A stretch of DNA of 64,000 nucleotides from Sediminicola sp963974715 (GTDB lineage: Bacteria; Bacteroidota; Bacteroidia; Flavobacteriales; Flavobacteriaceae): assembly GCA_963974715.1 (NCBI GenBank), contig CAXBDK010000001.1, positions 124,001-188,000 of the forward strand, read 5' to 3'. The position numbers and the translations under genes were made by a program. Positions 17,051 through 26,119 of the stretch are shown here, one piece after another (position 1 is the first letter of the stretch; each line of letters opens with the position of its first letter). The notes under the pieces were generated by a model. The model ran no database searches. It had not been told where the DNA came from and worked only from the letters and a program-made list of their open reading frames with translations.

Positions 17051-18298
17051 ATGGAGAAATTAAAAGTCGTAGAGTTATTTGCGGGAGTGGGGGGCTTTAG
17101 ATTGGGCCTGGAAAGGACCCAGGCCTATGAAGTGGTCTGGAGCAACCAATGGGAGCCTTCCACTAAAAAGCAACATGCATCCCTGGTATACGAAAAAAAT
17201 TTTGGGGGCAAGAACCACTCCAATATAGACATCGGGCTGGTAGATACCAAGATGATCCCCCCTTGTGATGTATTGGTGGGCGGTTTTCCGTGTCAGGATT
17301 ATTCCGTGGCCAGCACCCTTCGCAATGCCAAGGGATTGATAGGCAAAAAAGGGGTGCTTTGGTGGACGATCCATAAAATATTGGACAATCATAAAAAAAA
17401 GCCTCCTTACCTAATATTGGAAAATGTGGACCGTTTATTAAAAAGTCCCGTGGCCCAAAGGGGAAGGGATTTTGCAATTATGCTGAAAAGCTTGGATGAG
17501 CTTGGTTATTGTGTGGAATGGAGGGTACTAAATGCTGCAGAATATGGTATGCCCCAACGCCGAAGGCGTATTTTTTTATTGGGCTACCACAAATCCAGTA
17601 CCCAGTACAAAAACATCAATGCGCTATCCAAAAAAAAAGGGGGCACGGCACTTTTAAGGTCGGGAATATTGGAAAATGCTTTCCCCACCCGAACATCCAT
17701 GATATCCGTAAACACTTTTCCCTTGACGGGTGATCTGGTCGCAATTTCCAACGGATTCAATGTGGATGGCAATGCATCCCCCTTCCAGAATGCCGGATTT
17801 ATGGTTCAGGGCACGGTCCATACAGCCAAATTAATGCCCGATTACGCCGGTCCCTATACCGTATTAAAGGATATACTTCAGACCAAGGGAATAGCGCCCG
17901 AATTTTTTATTCCCCAAGAAGAGTATCAAAAGTGGGCATATCTTAAAGGTGCCAAAAATGAAAAAAGAAGAAGTGGTAATGGTTATGAGTACCGGTACAG
18001 TGAAGGAAGCATGCTTTTCCCAGAGGACATTTCAAATCCATCCCGAACCATCATTACGGGAGAAGGCGGGAAAACGCCCTCTAGGTTCAAACATGTCATA
18101 CAAACCCCTAAAGGACTGAGGCGACTTACACCGATAGAATTGGAGCGACTTAATATGTTCCCGGACAACCATACCTTATTGGAAGGCATCTCCAATACAA
18201 AACGTGCCTTTTTTATGGGCAATGCACTGGTTATAGGCATCGTGGAAAAAATAGGAAACGCACTGTACCAAAACATAAGGGAAACAGCCCCTAATTAA
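17051..18298 (+). CDS. DNA cytosine-5 methyltransferase (solitary)
   Basis: The 415-residue enzyme transfers a methyl group from AdoMet to C5 of cytosine in a specific DNA site. Motifs are in order: I (ELFAGVGGFRLGL, residues 8-20), IV (GGFPCQDYS, catalytic Cys81), VI (LILENVDRLL, Glu124), VIII (PQRRRRIFLLGY), and X near the end (FFMGNALVIGIVEKIG). About 150 residues between motif VIII and the C-terminal motifs form the target-recognition region. No obvious restriction enzyme is adjacent, so it looks orphan or is paired with an unrecognised partner. The target sequence cannot be inferred. Confidence 0.9.
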   Translation: MEKLKVVELFAGVGGFRLGLERTQAYEVVWSNQWEPSTKKQHASLVYEKNFGGKNHSNIDIGLVDTKMIPPCDVLVGGFPCQDYSVASTLRNAKGLIGKKGVLWWTIHKILDNHKKKPPYLILENVDRLLKSPVAQRGRDFAIMLKSLDELGYCVEWRVLNAAEYGMPQRRRRIFLLGYHKSSTQYKNINALSKKKGGTALLRSGILENAFPTRTSMISVNTFPLTGDLVAISNGFNVDGNASPFQNAGFMVQGTVHTAKLMPDYAGPYTVLKDILQTKGIAPEFFIPQEEYQKWAYLKGAKNEKRRSGNGYEYRYSEGSMLFPEDISNPSRTIITGEGGKTPSRFKHVIQTPKGLRRLTPIELERLNMFPDNHTLLEGISNTKRAFFMGNALVIGIVEKIGNALYQNIRETAPN

Positions 18299-18329
18299 AA
18301 GAAATCAATAGTCTTTGATCTAACAAGTC

Positions 18330-18347
18330 CGTTGCAAGCTTGCAACG
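18330..18347. repeat. Perfect 18-bp palindrome downstream of the methyltransferase gene
   Basis: CGTTGCAAGCTTGCAACG equals its own reverse complement. It lies 32 bases after the methyltransferase stop and 121 bases before the next gene. It has no loop and no T-run, so it looks more like a protein-binding site than a terminator. Confidence 0.5.
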
Positions 18348-18467
18348 TATAAAAACAACCCGCCCGTGCGGTCCATATCGGGTCCCATAGCGAGCTCAAC
18401 AAGTTAAAATACGGTTAATCAAATCGTTGAATTTGAATTACCATGATTTTTTTGTACCTTGTGGATC

Positions 18468-18842
18468 ATGGTAGCAGCAGAAAAATTGGAACATACGGCA
18501 TTTTTGGAAAAATCCATTGTATATCTGAAGGCGAAAGGTTTTGAGTCGATAAAAGCGGACCTGGATGGTTTTGAACATCCTAAATCCTACCTTCGAAAGG
18601 GAACGGATAGCAAGGTGACCCCGGATATCGTCGCCCTTAAAAATGGTAGAAAATATTTTTTCGATATCAGTCTAAAATCAGAAAGACCACAATTATTGAA
18701 ATCGAAATGGTTGTTCTTGGATACTTTAAGTCGAATGAACAGTAATCGTTTCAAGATCATCACTACCAAAGGGCATTACAAATTTACCACCTCTTTAATG
18801 GATGACCTTAACATTACCGATGAGCATCTTATGAAGGTATAA
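18468..18842 (+). CDS. Conserved small protein with PD-(D/E)xK-like core
   Basis: A 124-residue cytosolic protein. From ATG 18468 the core reads TPDIVALKNGRKYFFDISLKSER, with Pro52-Asp53, Asp66 and Lys70, spacing reminiscent of PD-(D/E)xK nuclease folds, although residue 68, where an acid is expected, is Ser. It continues KWLFLDTLSRMNSNRFKIITTKGHYKFT. I know similar proteins only as uncharacterised flavobacterial proteins. It lies 169 bases after the cytosine methyltransferase on the same strand. A nuclease or DNA-linked role is inference; an inactive fold is equally possible. Confidence 0.65.
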   Translation: MVAAEKLEHTAFLEKSIVYLKAKGFESIKADLDGFEHPKSYLRKGTDSKVTPDIVALKNGRKYFFDISLKSERPQLLKSKWLFLDTLSRMNSNRFKIITTKGHYKFTTSLMDDLNITDEHLMKV

Positions 18843-18935
18843 GGTACATCCTAAGCGACTAACTTGGGCAAGTTCCACATGATTTCAAGAAAAAAAAATC
18901 TGTTCAATTTCTTGCGGGGCATCGGGGCAATATAT

Positions 18936-19391
18936 TTAAGACTGCCCTAAACGGACCATACCTATATGCGGAATACCGTCTTCCAAATATGGCTCCCCGA
19001 CAACCTCAAAGCCCAATGAAGCATAAAATTTTTCAAGATATCTTTGAGCTGAAATATGTGTTTTGGATACCTTGAGATTTTTATCCAAAATGGTCAGCGA
19101 TTCCCTTACCATTTCTACACCATACCCATACTTTCTTTCGGAAGCCTTGACCAGGACCCTTCCAATACTGCCAGCATCGGGGAAATAATCCCCATCCTTA
19201 AAAATTCGGGTATAGGCCACAATGTTGCCATCACTAATACCCATTAAATGCAGGGCGAGAAAATCCTTCCCGTCCAGATCTTGATAAACGCAGTCCTGCT
19301 CTACCACAAAAACCTCACTTCGCAATTGTAATATAGTGTAGAGCTCGGTAGTGGAAAGCTCATCAAAATTTTTTAACAGGAACTGCAACAT
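18936..19391 (-). CDS. GNAT N-acetyltransferase, ElaA type
   Basis: This 151-residue cytoplasmic protein of the Gcn5 fold starts MLQFLLKNFDELSTTELYTILQLRSEVFVVEQDC, the ElaA-like N terminus. The acetyl-CoA loop region is SIGRVLVKASERKYGYGVEMV and the C-terminal half is HISAQRYLEKFYASLGFEVVGEPYLEDGIPHIGM. ElaA-type enzymes acetylate unknown small molecules or protein amines. Start ATG 19391 is preferred over TTG 19397. It lies 45 bases downstream of rpiB on the same strand, probably in one operon. Confidence 0.85.
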   Translation of the reverse strand: MLQFLLKNFDELSTTELYTILQLRSEVFVVEQDCVYQDLDGKDFLALHLMGISDGNIVAYTRIFKDGDYFPDAGSIGRVLVKASERKYGYGVEMVRESLTILDKNLKVSKTHISAQRYLEKFYASLGFEVVGEPYLEDGIPHIGMVRLGQS

Positions 19392-19436
19392 TGTCAATAG
19401 CGGATTAGAAGGAATGAATATCGGTCATGTATTTTG

Positions 19437-19868
19437 TTAGGAACAGGGTATCTTCTCTATCCTTCTCTCATGCCGGCCACCGGCAAAATCCGTATCCAGG
19501 AAGGTCTTTACCATCTCCAGCGCTTGGGGCAAAGAAATATATCTGGCCGGTAAACTCAATATATTGGCATCGTTATGTTCGCGTGCAAGTTCCACTATTT
19601 CCTTTGTCCAACATAGGGCACATCGTACCTTTTGATGTTTATTTGCGGTCATGGACGCACCGTTTCCGCTTCCACAGATAATGATTCCCATATCCACATT
19701 TCCCTCATCCACATCTTTGGCCACCGGATGTACAAAATCGGCATAATCCACACCGTCGGTTCCATCGGTTCCATAGTTATGTACCTCTATTTGCATCGAT
19801 TTTAAAAGTCCAACGATGGCAAGCTTATACTCTGTTCCGGCATGGTCGTTTCCAATCGCTATTTTCAT
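19437..19868 (-). CDS. rpiB: Ribose-5-phosphate isomerase B
   Basis: The 143-residue RpiB/LacAB-family sugar isomerase interconverts ribose 5-phosphate and ribulose 5-phosphate in the pentose phosphate pathway. Seen: KIAIGNDHAGTEYK at the N terminus, DYADFVHPVAKDV, GIIICGSGNGASMTANK (where a Cys or Thr base and the anion hole sit), and ALCWTKEIVELAREHNDANILSLPARYIS. Start ATG 19868 begins exactly at the family N terminus; earlier ATGs in frame add an unneeded 12 residues. It is divergent from rnr across a long AT-rich gap. Confidence 0.92.
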   Translation of the reverse strand: MKIAIGNDHAGTEYKLAIVGLLKSMQIEVHNYGTDGTDGVDYADFVHPVAKDVDEGNVDMGIIICGSGNGASMTANKHQKVRCALCWTKEIVELAREHNDANILSLPARYISLPQALEMVKTFLDTDFAGGRHERRIEKIPCS

Positions 19869-20587
19869 CTTGTATAATTTTGGGTTCATAAACCTATCCT
19901 GCAATAGCTAATAATCCATTTCCTGTGAACAGGAGCGAAGCCGTTTGCCCCCATCTATTTGTAAAGAGGATGGACAGTTAATCTACAAATGTACAATAAC
20001 CAAGGATTCTACCACATAATATGGGTTGTTAACAACATAAACTTTAAATATTTTAGAAGTTGTTGTACCTATGTATGTTGACTCCGAACAACAATTGTTC
20101 ATAACCTACTTATAAAAAGTAAAGACTAAATTTTTATTTCTTTCCCAAAAGATGCTTTACGAATAAATCGGGTACAGATCATATTTATTTCTTAGAAAAT
20201 AAGAAAAAGATATCAAATGCTATGTTATGCGAAATTAACATTGTGGTAACATTAAATTATCAATAAATTTATGTTGATAGTGGTTATCAATATTCGTTAA
20301 TGAAATTTATAAAGAATTGATATATAGCAAGGAAAAATTAAAAGCATTTCTGTATAAAATGTCAATAAGTTTTAAAATTGGTTCAAAACAAATTTTGGGA
20401 CCTTTTTTTATGTCCACTATTGACAAGCCATTATAACCACCATTTCCATTTTAAAATTTCAAAAACAATATTAAATACAATTAATAGATGTTTATAACCC
20501 CATTTTGAAGCTGTACGAGCAAGTTGTTTGGAGTTAGGGGGCATCAATGAATTATAATTTGTAATTTTCCAAAAATATTAGAAGTTA
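19869..20587. other. 719-base AT-rich divergent gap between rpiB and rnr
   Basis: No gene is supported here. From about 19980 the sequence is strongly AT-rich. It holds the palindrome GTTGTTAACAAC (20025-20036), the inverted repeat GAACAA/TTGTTC (20086-20100), two copies of TTATCAATA (20257-20265 and 20284-20292), and TGTTCATAA at 20096-20104, which is one base from a reverse-oriented DnaA box. A promoter-like TATAATTTG at 20553-20561 lies 26 bases before rnr. It could be a long regulatory region or an origin-associated region; neither is shown. Confidence 0.6.
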
Positions 20588-22777
20588 ATGTCGAAGAAGA
20601 AGAAGCGGTCCAAGGGCCAACAAAAAAATGAGATTACCAAAGGGATTTTTACCGTATTGGAAAAGGACCGGGATAGAAGTTTTAATTATAAGGAGATAGC
20701 CGAGAAGTTGAATATTACGGATGGCAATGGAAGGAACGAGTTGATTAAAAGACTCGTGGGACTTAAGGAGGGCAAGCGCATCCTGGAAGAGGAAACAGGT
20801 AAGTACAAGGCCATCGCATCAAATCGCAGTTACCATACAGGAAAGGTCGATATTACGGGTAGGGGCAATGCCTATATCGTAGTGGAGGGGGTAGACGGTG
20901 ATGTATTCGTTCCGTTTAATAGGTTAAAGAGGGCATTCCACGGAGATCAAGTAGAGGTATATATCTTTCCACAAAGAAGGGGAAGGAAACTGGAAGGGGA
21001 AATCACCAAGATCCTTGAGCGTAAGAAAAGTACTTTTGTCGGTATAGTGGATCTCCAAAAAACCTTTGCCTTTATCAGACCTTCCGACCATAGAATGTAT
21101 ACGGATATTTTTGTTTCATTGGACAAACTGGGTACGGCCGAGGATGGCGATAAGGTAATCGTAAAGATCAATGATTGGCCCGAGGATGTGGATTCACCTT
21201 TTGGTGAGGTGGTACAAGTCCTGGGCAAACCGGGGGAACACAATACGGAAATACATTCCATATTGGCAGAATATGGGTTGCCATATGAATTCCCTATCGA
21301 GGTATCACAATTTGCCGACACCTTGGATACCAGCATTAAGGAAGATGAAATTGCAAAGCGTAGGGACATGAGAAATGTGCTTACGTTTACCATAGACCCA
21401 AAAGATGCAAAGGATTTTGATGATGCACTTTCCTTTGAGGTTTTGGAAAATGGCAACTATAGCATCGGTATACATATTGCCGATGTCTCCCACTATTTGG
21501 AGGAGAATACCATATTGGACGATGAAGCCTATGAACGGGCCACATCCGTCTATTTGGTGGATAGGGTGGTACCTATGCTACCCGAGGTATTGTCCAATAA
21601 TGCATGTTCGTTGCGTCCCAACGAGGAAAAATATACTTTTTCGGCAATTTTTGAATTGGACGAAAATGCTGTATTAAAGGAGCAATGGTTTGGAAGAACG
21701 GTAATCAATTCCAACGAACGTTTTTCATATGAGGAGGCCCAGCACATTATAGAGACGGGCAAAGGCGGTATTCCAGAGGAAATTTCTATTAGGGAAAATG
21801 CTTATAAAGTAGGGGATGACGTGGTCGAGGCTACCCTCACCTTGGACAAATTGGCTAAAATTCTGAGGGAACGCAGAATGCGGGATGGTGCCATTTCCTT
21901 TGACAAGGTTGAAGTACGTTTTAATTTAAATGAAAACAATGAACCCTTGGGAGTATATTTCAAGGAGAGCAAGGATGCCAATAAACTCATTGAGGAGTTT
22001 ATGCTCATGGCAAACAGGAAGGTTGCGGAATTCATAGGTAAGCAACAACCTAAAAAACCTTTTGTATATAGGGTTCACGATGAACCAAATGAGGAAAAGC
22101 TTATGGCATTGAACGCTATTATTTCTAGGTTTGGCCACAGTATCAATTTTAAGACCAAAAAGGATGTCAGTAATTCTTTGAATAAATTATTGGATGATGT
22201 TCGGGGTCAAAAGGAGCAGAATTTGGTGGATACCCTGACCATAAGAAGTATGAGCAAAGCGATCTATACTACCGATAATATAGGTCATTATGGACTGTCC
22301 TTTGAATACTATACCCACTTTACCTCTCCCATACGGAGGTATCCTGACGTGATGGTACATAGGCTTTTACAGCATTATTTGGACGGTGGGAGCACCGCTA
22401 AGGTGGATGTTTTGGAGGAAAGGTGCAAACATTCTTCCGATATGGAGGGGCTTGCGGCAAATGCGGAACGGGATTCTGTTAAGTATATGCAGATCAAGTA
22501 CATGGAAGACCACAAAGATCAAGAATTCGTTGGTGTCATTTCAGGGGTTACCGAATGGGGTATTTATGTGGAGATCATTGAGAACAAATGTGAGGGTATG
22601 GTAAGGATCCGTGATATAAAGGATGATTACTATGTGTTCGATGAAAAGGAATATGCCATAGTTGGAGAAAGGACAAAGAATAGTTATCAATTGGGCGATG
22701 AAGTGATCGTAATGGTGAAGAGTAGCGATCTTATGAAGCGGCATTTGGATTTTTCATTGCTGGGAAAACCTTCTTAG
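20588..22777 (+). CDS. rnr: Ribonuclease R (RNB-family 3'-5' exoribonuclease)
   Basis: This 729-residue enzyme degrades structured RNA from the 3' end in the cytoplasm. A basic lysine-rich start (SKKKKRSKGQQKN) precedes a winged-helix segment and two cold-shock domains (residues about 70-240). The RNB catalytic domain contains the metal-binding aspartates in DPKDAKDFDDALS, and RVHDEPNEEKL, IGHYGLSFEYYTHFTSPIRRYPDVMVHR are conserved. A C-terminal S1 domain spans about 645-725 (FVGVISGVTEWGIYVEI). Size is typical of RNase R rather than RNase II. It is the first gene to the right of the AT-rich gap. Confidence 0.95.
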   Translation: MSKKKKRSKGQQKNEITKGIFTVLEKDRDRSFNYKEIAEKLNITDGNGRNELIKRLVGLKEGKRILEEETGKYKAIASNRSYHTGKVDITGRGNAYIVVEGVDGDVFVPFNRLKRAFHGDQVEVYIFPQRRGRKLEGEITKILERKKSTFVGIVDLQKTFAFIRPSDHRMYTDIFVSLDKLGTAEDGDKVIVKINDWPEDVDSPFGEVVQVLGKPGEHNTEIHSILAEYGLPYEFPIEVSQFADTLDTSIKEDEIAKRRDMRNVLTFTIDPKDAKDFDDALSFEVLENGNYSIGIHIADVSHYLEENTILDDEAYERATSVYLVDRVVPMLPEVLSNNACSLRPNEEKYTFSAIFELDENAVLKEQWFGRTVINSNERFSYEEAQHIIETGKGGIPEEISIRENAYKVGDDVVEATLTLDKLAKILRERRMRDGAISFDKVEVRFNLNENNEPLGVYFKESKDANKLIEEFMLMANRKVAEFIGKQQPKKPFVYRVHDEPNEEKLMALNAIISRFGHSINFKTKKDVSNSLNKLLDDVRGQKEQNLVDTLTIRSMSKAIYTTDNIGHYGLSFEYYTHFTSPIRRYPDVMVHRLLQHYLDGGSTAKVDVLEERCKHSSDMEGLAANAERDSVKYMQIKYMEDHKDQEFVGVISGVTEWGIYVEIIENKCEGMVRIRDIKDDYYVFDEKEYAIVGERTKNSYQLGDEVIVMVKSSDLMKRHLDFSLLGKPS

Positions 22778-22836
22778 ACAATTTTCTGGTACATAATTTG
22801 TTTTAGTTAGGGGCAATCTATCTAAACTGGAATGGA

Positions 22837-23517
22837 ATGAAAAAATTTGTATGGTTATATTTTCTCTGCTTTGGTGTTGTTTGCGTAATGGCGCAGAGCG
22901 GTGATATAACCCACAGAATTAGTAGTTTTACCGAATTAAAGGCTTTTGACGGGCTATCGGTAAACCTTATAAGGGGTTCTGAGAATAAAGTTGTTGTCAG
23001 TGGGAGCAATACCAACAAGGTTGCTGTTGTAAACACGGAGGGTATCCTTAAGATTAGGATGGAGATAGATAAAATTTTCAGTGGTTATAGGACTTTTGTG
23101 GATGTCTACCATACAGAGGATATTTTAGTTTTGGATGTAAATGAAGATGCAAGGATCACGTGCGATGCTACAATTAAACAAGCTGTTTTGGAACTAAAGG
23201 CCCAGGAAGGCGGGGAACTTATTGTGAATGCCGAAGTGGAACAATTACTTGTTAAGACAGTAACTGGTGGCATTGTGAAGGCGACGGGGTATGGGGATAA
23301 TCAGGATGTGATCATCAATACTGGGGGGATATACGAGGGCAGGGATTTTAGGACAAACTTTACTACTGTCAACGTTAATGCCGGTTCTAGGGCGGTTATC
23401 TACGCCTCAAATTATGTGAAGGCCGTGGTGAAAGCGGGTGGAGAGGTATTGGTATACGGTAGCCCAAAGAAATTGGAGGAAAAAACGGTATTTGGAGGTA
23501 CCATTAGGAAAATGTAA
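22837..23517 (+). CDS. GIN-domain (DUF2807) exported protein
   Basis: The 226-residue protein has a Sec signal (KKFVWLYFLCFGVVCVMAQ) and then a GIN (head) domain: FDGLSVNLIRGSENKVVVSGS followed by repeating beta-strands with DVNEDARI and TGGIVKATG turns, forming a right-handed beta-helix. The family is abundant in Bacteroidota; role unknown (an adhesin-head idea is unproven). It follows rnr by 59 bases and precedes the LysE-type gene by 4 bases, so the latter two are probably cotranscribed. Confidence 0.8.
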   Translation: MKKFVWLYFLCFGVVCVMAQSGDITHRISSFTELKAFDGLSVNLIRGSENKVVVSGSNTNKVAVVNTEGILKIRMEIDKIFSGYRTFVDVYHTEDILVLDVNEDARITCDATIKQAVLELKAQEGGELIVNAEVEQLLVKTVTGGIVKATGYGDNQDVIINTGGIYEGRDFRTNFTTVNVNAGSRAVIYASNYVKAVVKAGGEVLVYGSPKKLEEKTVFGGTIRKM

Positions 23518-23521
23518 TAGT

Positions 23522-24187
23522 ATGATGGAAGATATTCAGGCAGCCATACCATTGGGCTTTTTTTTAAGCTTTATGATAGGCCCTGTTTTTTTTGTATTGC
23601 TGGAGACAAGCGCTACAAAGGGTTTTAGGGCGGCTATTGTATTTGATGCAGGGGTGGTTCTGGCCGATATTTTTTTTATAACGGTTGCTTACTTCAGTAG
23701 TTTCCAGTTGTTGGAAAACCTTAGCAACCAACCTGGATTGTTTGTTTTTGGGGGCTCTATACTATTGGTATATGGAATTACGATCGTGGCCAAAAAAAGG
23801 GTGAAGGAGCTGGAGAGAAAGGTTAAGTTTACTAAGGGTGATTATTTTAGCCTTTTCGTAAAAGGGTTTCTGCTCAATTTTATCAATGTCGGGGTTTTGG
23901 TTTTTTGGTTGGGTATCATTATAGTTGTTGGGCCCAGTTTGGACAATGACCCGAATAGGATCATCTTCTTTTTCTTGGGAATGCTGGGATCTTATATTTT
24001 TACCGACATTTTTAAAATCCTATTGGCGAAACAGTTGAGAAGGAAACTGACCAAGGAACGTATTTTTTTGATTAAAAGAGGGCTTGGTATAGTATTGATC
24101 CTTTGCGGTGTCTTTCTGATAGTGAAAGGATTTCTTCCCGGTAGTAAATACGGTATAAGAAGTGGTATCGAGTATATCAGTGAATAA
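23522..24187 (+). CDS. LysE-family translocator
   Basis: The 221-residue inner-membrane protein has six predicted helices. The first holds the LysE/RhtB signature (AIPLGFFLSFMIGPVFFVLLETSATKGFRAAIVFDAGVVLADIFFI). Family members export amino acids or related small molecules with the proton gradient. The substrate cannot be told. Start ATG 23522 is only 4 bases after the GIN gene's stop; ATG 23525 is equally possible. A bidirectional terminator closes the unit. Confidence 0.85.
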   Translation: MMEDIQAAIPLGFFLSFMIGPVFFVLLETSATKGFRAAIVFDAGVVLADIFFITVAYFSSFQLLENLSNQPGLFVFGGSILLVYGITIVAKKRVKELERKVKFTKGDYFSLFVKGFLLNFINVGVLVFWLGIIIVVGPSLDNDPNRIIFFFLGMLGSYIFTDIFKILLAKQLRRKLTKERIFLIKRGLGIVLILCGVFLIVKGFLPGSKYGIRSGIEYISE

Positions 24188-24192
24188 AAGAG

Positions 24193-24223
24193 AAAAGCCC
24201 ATTATTTTTAATGGGCTTTTTTG
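24193..24223. terminator. Bidirectional intrinsic terminator
   Basis: A perfect 12-bp stem, AAAAGCCCATTA / TAATGGGCTTTT, has a TTTT loop and is flanked by an A-run on the left and T-run on the right. It works for the LysE gene (plus) and the OmpH gene (minus), which converge here. Confidence 0.85.
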
Positions 24224-24242
24224 GTAACTTAGGAAGTATAAA

Positions 24243-24749
24243 TTATTTCTTATAATTTTTGTTGAGAAGCTCTAGAATTTCAGCGGTAATGTTCTTTGTA
24301 TCATCGCCATATAGGACACTTCCGCCTTCTCCTCCACCTAGGATGTAGGTATATCCGTTGTCCTTGCCGTACGCTTTGATCTGTTTTTTGACCTTGCTGA
24401 TAATGGTGTCCATTTCGGTTTGGCTTGCCATTTGTAACTGTTGTTCTTGTTGCTGAAGTTGCTGACCGATCATTTGGCCCCGTTGCTGCAGTGATTGGTA
24501 TTGTTGTTGCGCTTCGGACTGTGAAAGTTTTTCCGCTTTGGTTTGAAAATCTTGGGCTTCCATTTGGAAGGCCTGGGAGATACTGTCCCTTTTTTTGTTA
24601 AGGGCATCGGCCTTGGTTTTATAATTGGCCTCCATATCCTTTTTCTCTTGGTATTCGTTCATGAGTTTTACATTGTCTACATAGGCAATCTTATCCTGAT
24701 TACATGAAACGGCACCTAGAAGGGCAAGGCCCAAAATTATTTTTTTCAT
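24243..24749 (-). CDS. OmpH/Skp-family lipoprotein
   Basis: The 168-residue product has a lipobox (LGAVSC), so it is a probable lipoprotein, and a long coiled-coil (residues about 40-130) rich in Gln and Lys. It starts with IAYVDNVKLMNEY and ends with YTYILGGGEGGSVLYGDDTKNITAEILELLNKNYKK, the OmpH/Skp pattern. Classical Skp is a periplasmic chaperone of outer-membrane proteins; lipoprotein forms are common in Flavobacteriia. It is alone on its strand, convergent with the LysE gene. Confidence 0.85.
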   Translation of the reverse strand: MKKIILGLALLGAVSCNQDKIAYVDNVKLMNEYQEKKDMEANYKTKADALNKKRDSISQAFQMEAQDFQTKAEKLSQSEAQQQYQSLQQRGQMIGQQLQQQEQQLQMASQTEMDTIISKVKKQIKAYGKDNGYTYILGGGEGGSVLYGDDTKNITAEILELLNKNYKK

Positions 24750-25000
24750 TGTTCTGTTTTTTGTGGGGCTAAAATAACAAAGCTTTTTGATATTATGGAA
24801 TTATTGTGTAAGATTATGGGGTTGTGAGTTTATTGATGTTTTTATATATTATAATAATTGACTATCGAAAAATCTTTTTTAATCAACTTATCTTATCATA
24901 TTTAAGCACATGAGGGCCTTTTTAATCGATTATTTGGTTTTTGTGATATACGGGCTTACTTAACGGTCAAATATGCCTTTAAAAGTGTTTTAAATTGATT

Positions 25001-25828
25001 TTAGATGTTTTTAAGTACGTAGATTAGGGAAGAATGTTCTTTATTTTTAATGGCTTTTATATTGGACAACAATCCTATATAGACAGCCCTGAAATAATTG
25101 TTTTTACCTGTTTTATATTTTTCTGAGAGCAATGAGACATAAAAGGAATCAAAGATCATGGGCTTCACTTTTATCACATTAATACTGTATTTTTTAAAGA
25201 GTAGTGTTATCGATTTTTGGGAGAAGTGGTGCAGATGTCGGGGAACGTCATAAGCCGCCCAATACGCTCCGTAATATTGGGCGTCATATGATCTGTAGTT
25301 GGGAACTGCCACTATTAAAGTACCCCCCAAGGTAATTCTTGTTTTTATTTCTTTGATATGGTCCTCCAGATTGGGGAGGTGTTCCAGAACGTGCCACAAG
25401 GTAATGACATCGTATTTTGTTGTTCCCAATTCGGAATATTCGGTTTTTAAATGTATTCCTTTTTGGGCAGCTTTTTGTCTTGCTGCTGCGTTTGGTTCTA
25501 TGCCCGCTACGTTCCACCCTCGTTGAGATATGTGTTTTAAAAAGTCGCCTGTACCTGCTCCGATATCCAGAATATTTTTTTGAGGATGGGCATACTTGTC
25601 TATCAGAAGCCGTTTTTTGTATAAGCTATATTGTTTTATTAATTGATAGAGTTTATCTATGAAGGACCTTTTTGCATCGGTATGGGATATATAGGAAGTT
25701 GACTCATAATATTTATCCAAATTTTTTGGTATGGGTAGCGTTTGTAGCATTTCCATTTTGGGTATTTCGTACAGTTCGAACTTTTCTCCGGAGACCATAT
25801 AATCTTTAACGGTGAGATAGGGCTTCAT
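25001..25828 (-). CDS. Class I SAM-dependent methyltransferase
   Basis: The 275-residue Methyltransf_23-type enzyme has motif I ILDIGAGTGDFLKHISQRGWNVAGIEPN (residues about 90-118), then the post-I acid and HVLEHLPNLEDHIKEI. A helical N-terminal section (about 80 residues) and a helical C-terminal tail flank the Rossmann core. Substrate unknown. The gene is relatively AT-rich. A near-consensus -7 box, TACCTTCG, sits on the minus strand about 25 bases upstream. It lies left of the first two parS sites. Confidence 0.8.
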   Translation of the reverse strand: MKPYLTVKDYMVSGEKFELYEIPKMEMLQTLPIPKNLDKYYESTSYISHTDAKRSFIDKLYQLIKQYSLYKKRLLIDKYAHPQKNILDIGAGTGDFLKHISQRGWNVAGIEPNAAARQKAAQKGIHLKTEYSELGTTKYDVITLWHVLEHLPNLEDHIKEIKTRITLGGTLIVAVPNYRSYDAQYYGAYWAAYDVPRHLHHFSQKSITLLFKKYSINVIKVKPMIFDSFYVSLLSEKYKTGKNNYFRAVYIGLLSNIKAIKNKEHSSLIYVLKNI

Positions 25829-25891
25829 TTTTATTTTTTTTTCGAAGGTACAACTTTCGGCCGATTTAGTTTTTTTGTCTTAAGGTATCAT

Positions 25892-25907
25892 TGTTCCACG
25901 TGGAACA
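25892..25907. promoter_or_regulatory. parS centromere-like site 1
   Basis: The palindrome TGTTCCACGTGGAACA matches the conserved bacterial parS core (consensus TGTTNCACGTGNAACA) in every fixed base. ParB/Spo0J binds such sites to organise and segregate the origin region. It is in the gap between the methyltransferase and mnmG. Confidence 0.9.
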
Positions 25908-25937
25908 TATTTGATTTATCGGTTTTGGTACCTCGAA

Positions 25938-25953
25938 TGTTCCACGTGGAACA
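25938..25953. promoter_or_regulatory. parS centromere-like site 2
   Basis: A second identical 16-bp TGTTCCACGTGGAACA palindrome, with start points 46 bp from site 1. It has the same 16 bases as sites 1 and 3. Confidence 0.9.
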
Positions 25954-26077
25954 TTTCGGTTCTATATTTAGAATGCTTGTTTGCTATATGTTTATATGTA
26001 CATATTGTTTTCGACTTTAAGGAATATTTGAAGAGAGATCTCTTATGGGTTTTTGGGGATATTTTGGATGAGGGCAC

Positions 26078-26101
26078 AAAAAAACCGGCACTCAGGCCGG
26101 C
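26078..26101 (-). terminator. Intrinsic terminator of mnmG
   Basis: Read on the minus strand, a CCGGC...GCCGG stem with a short loop is followed by seven T, starting about 20 bases after the mnmG stop codon. Confidence 0.75.
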
Positions 26102-26119
26102 TTTATTTTTTGGGTTTCT

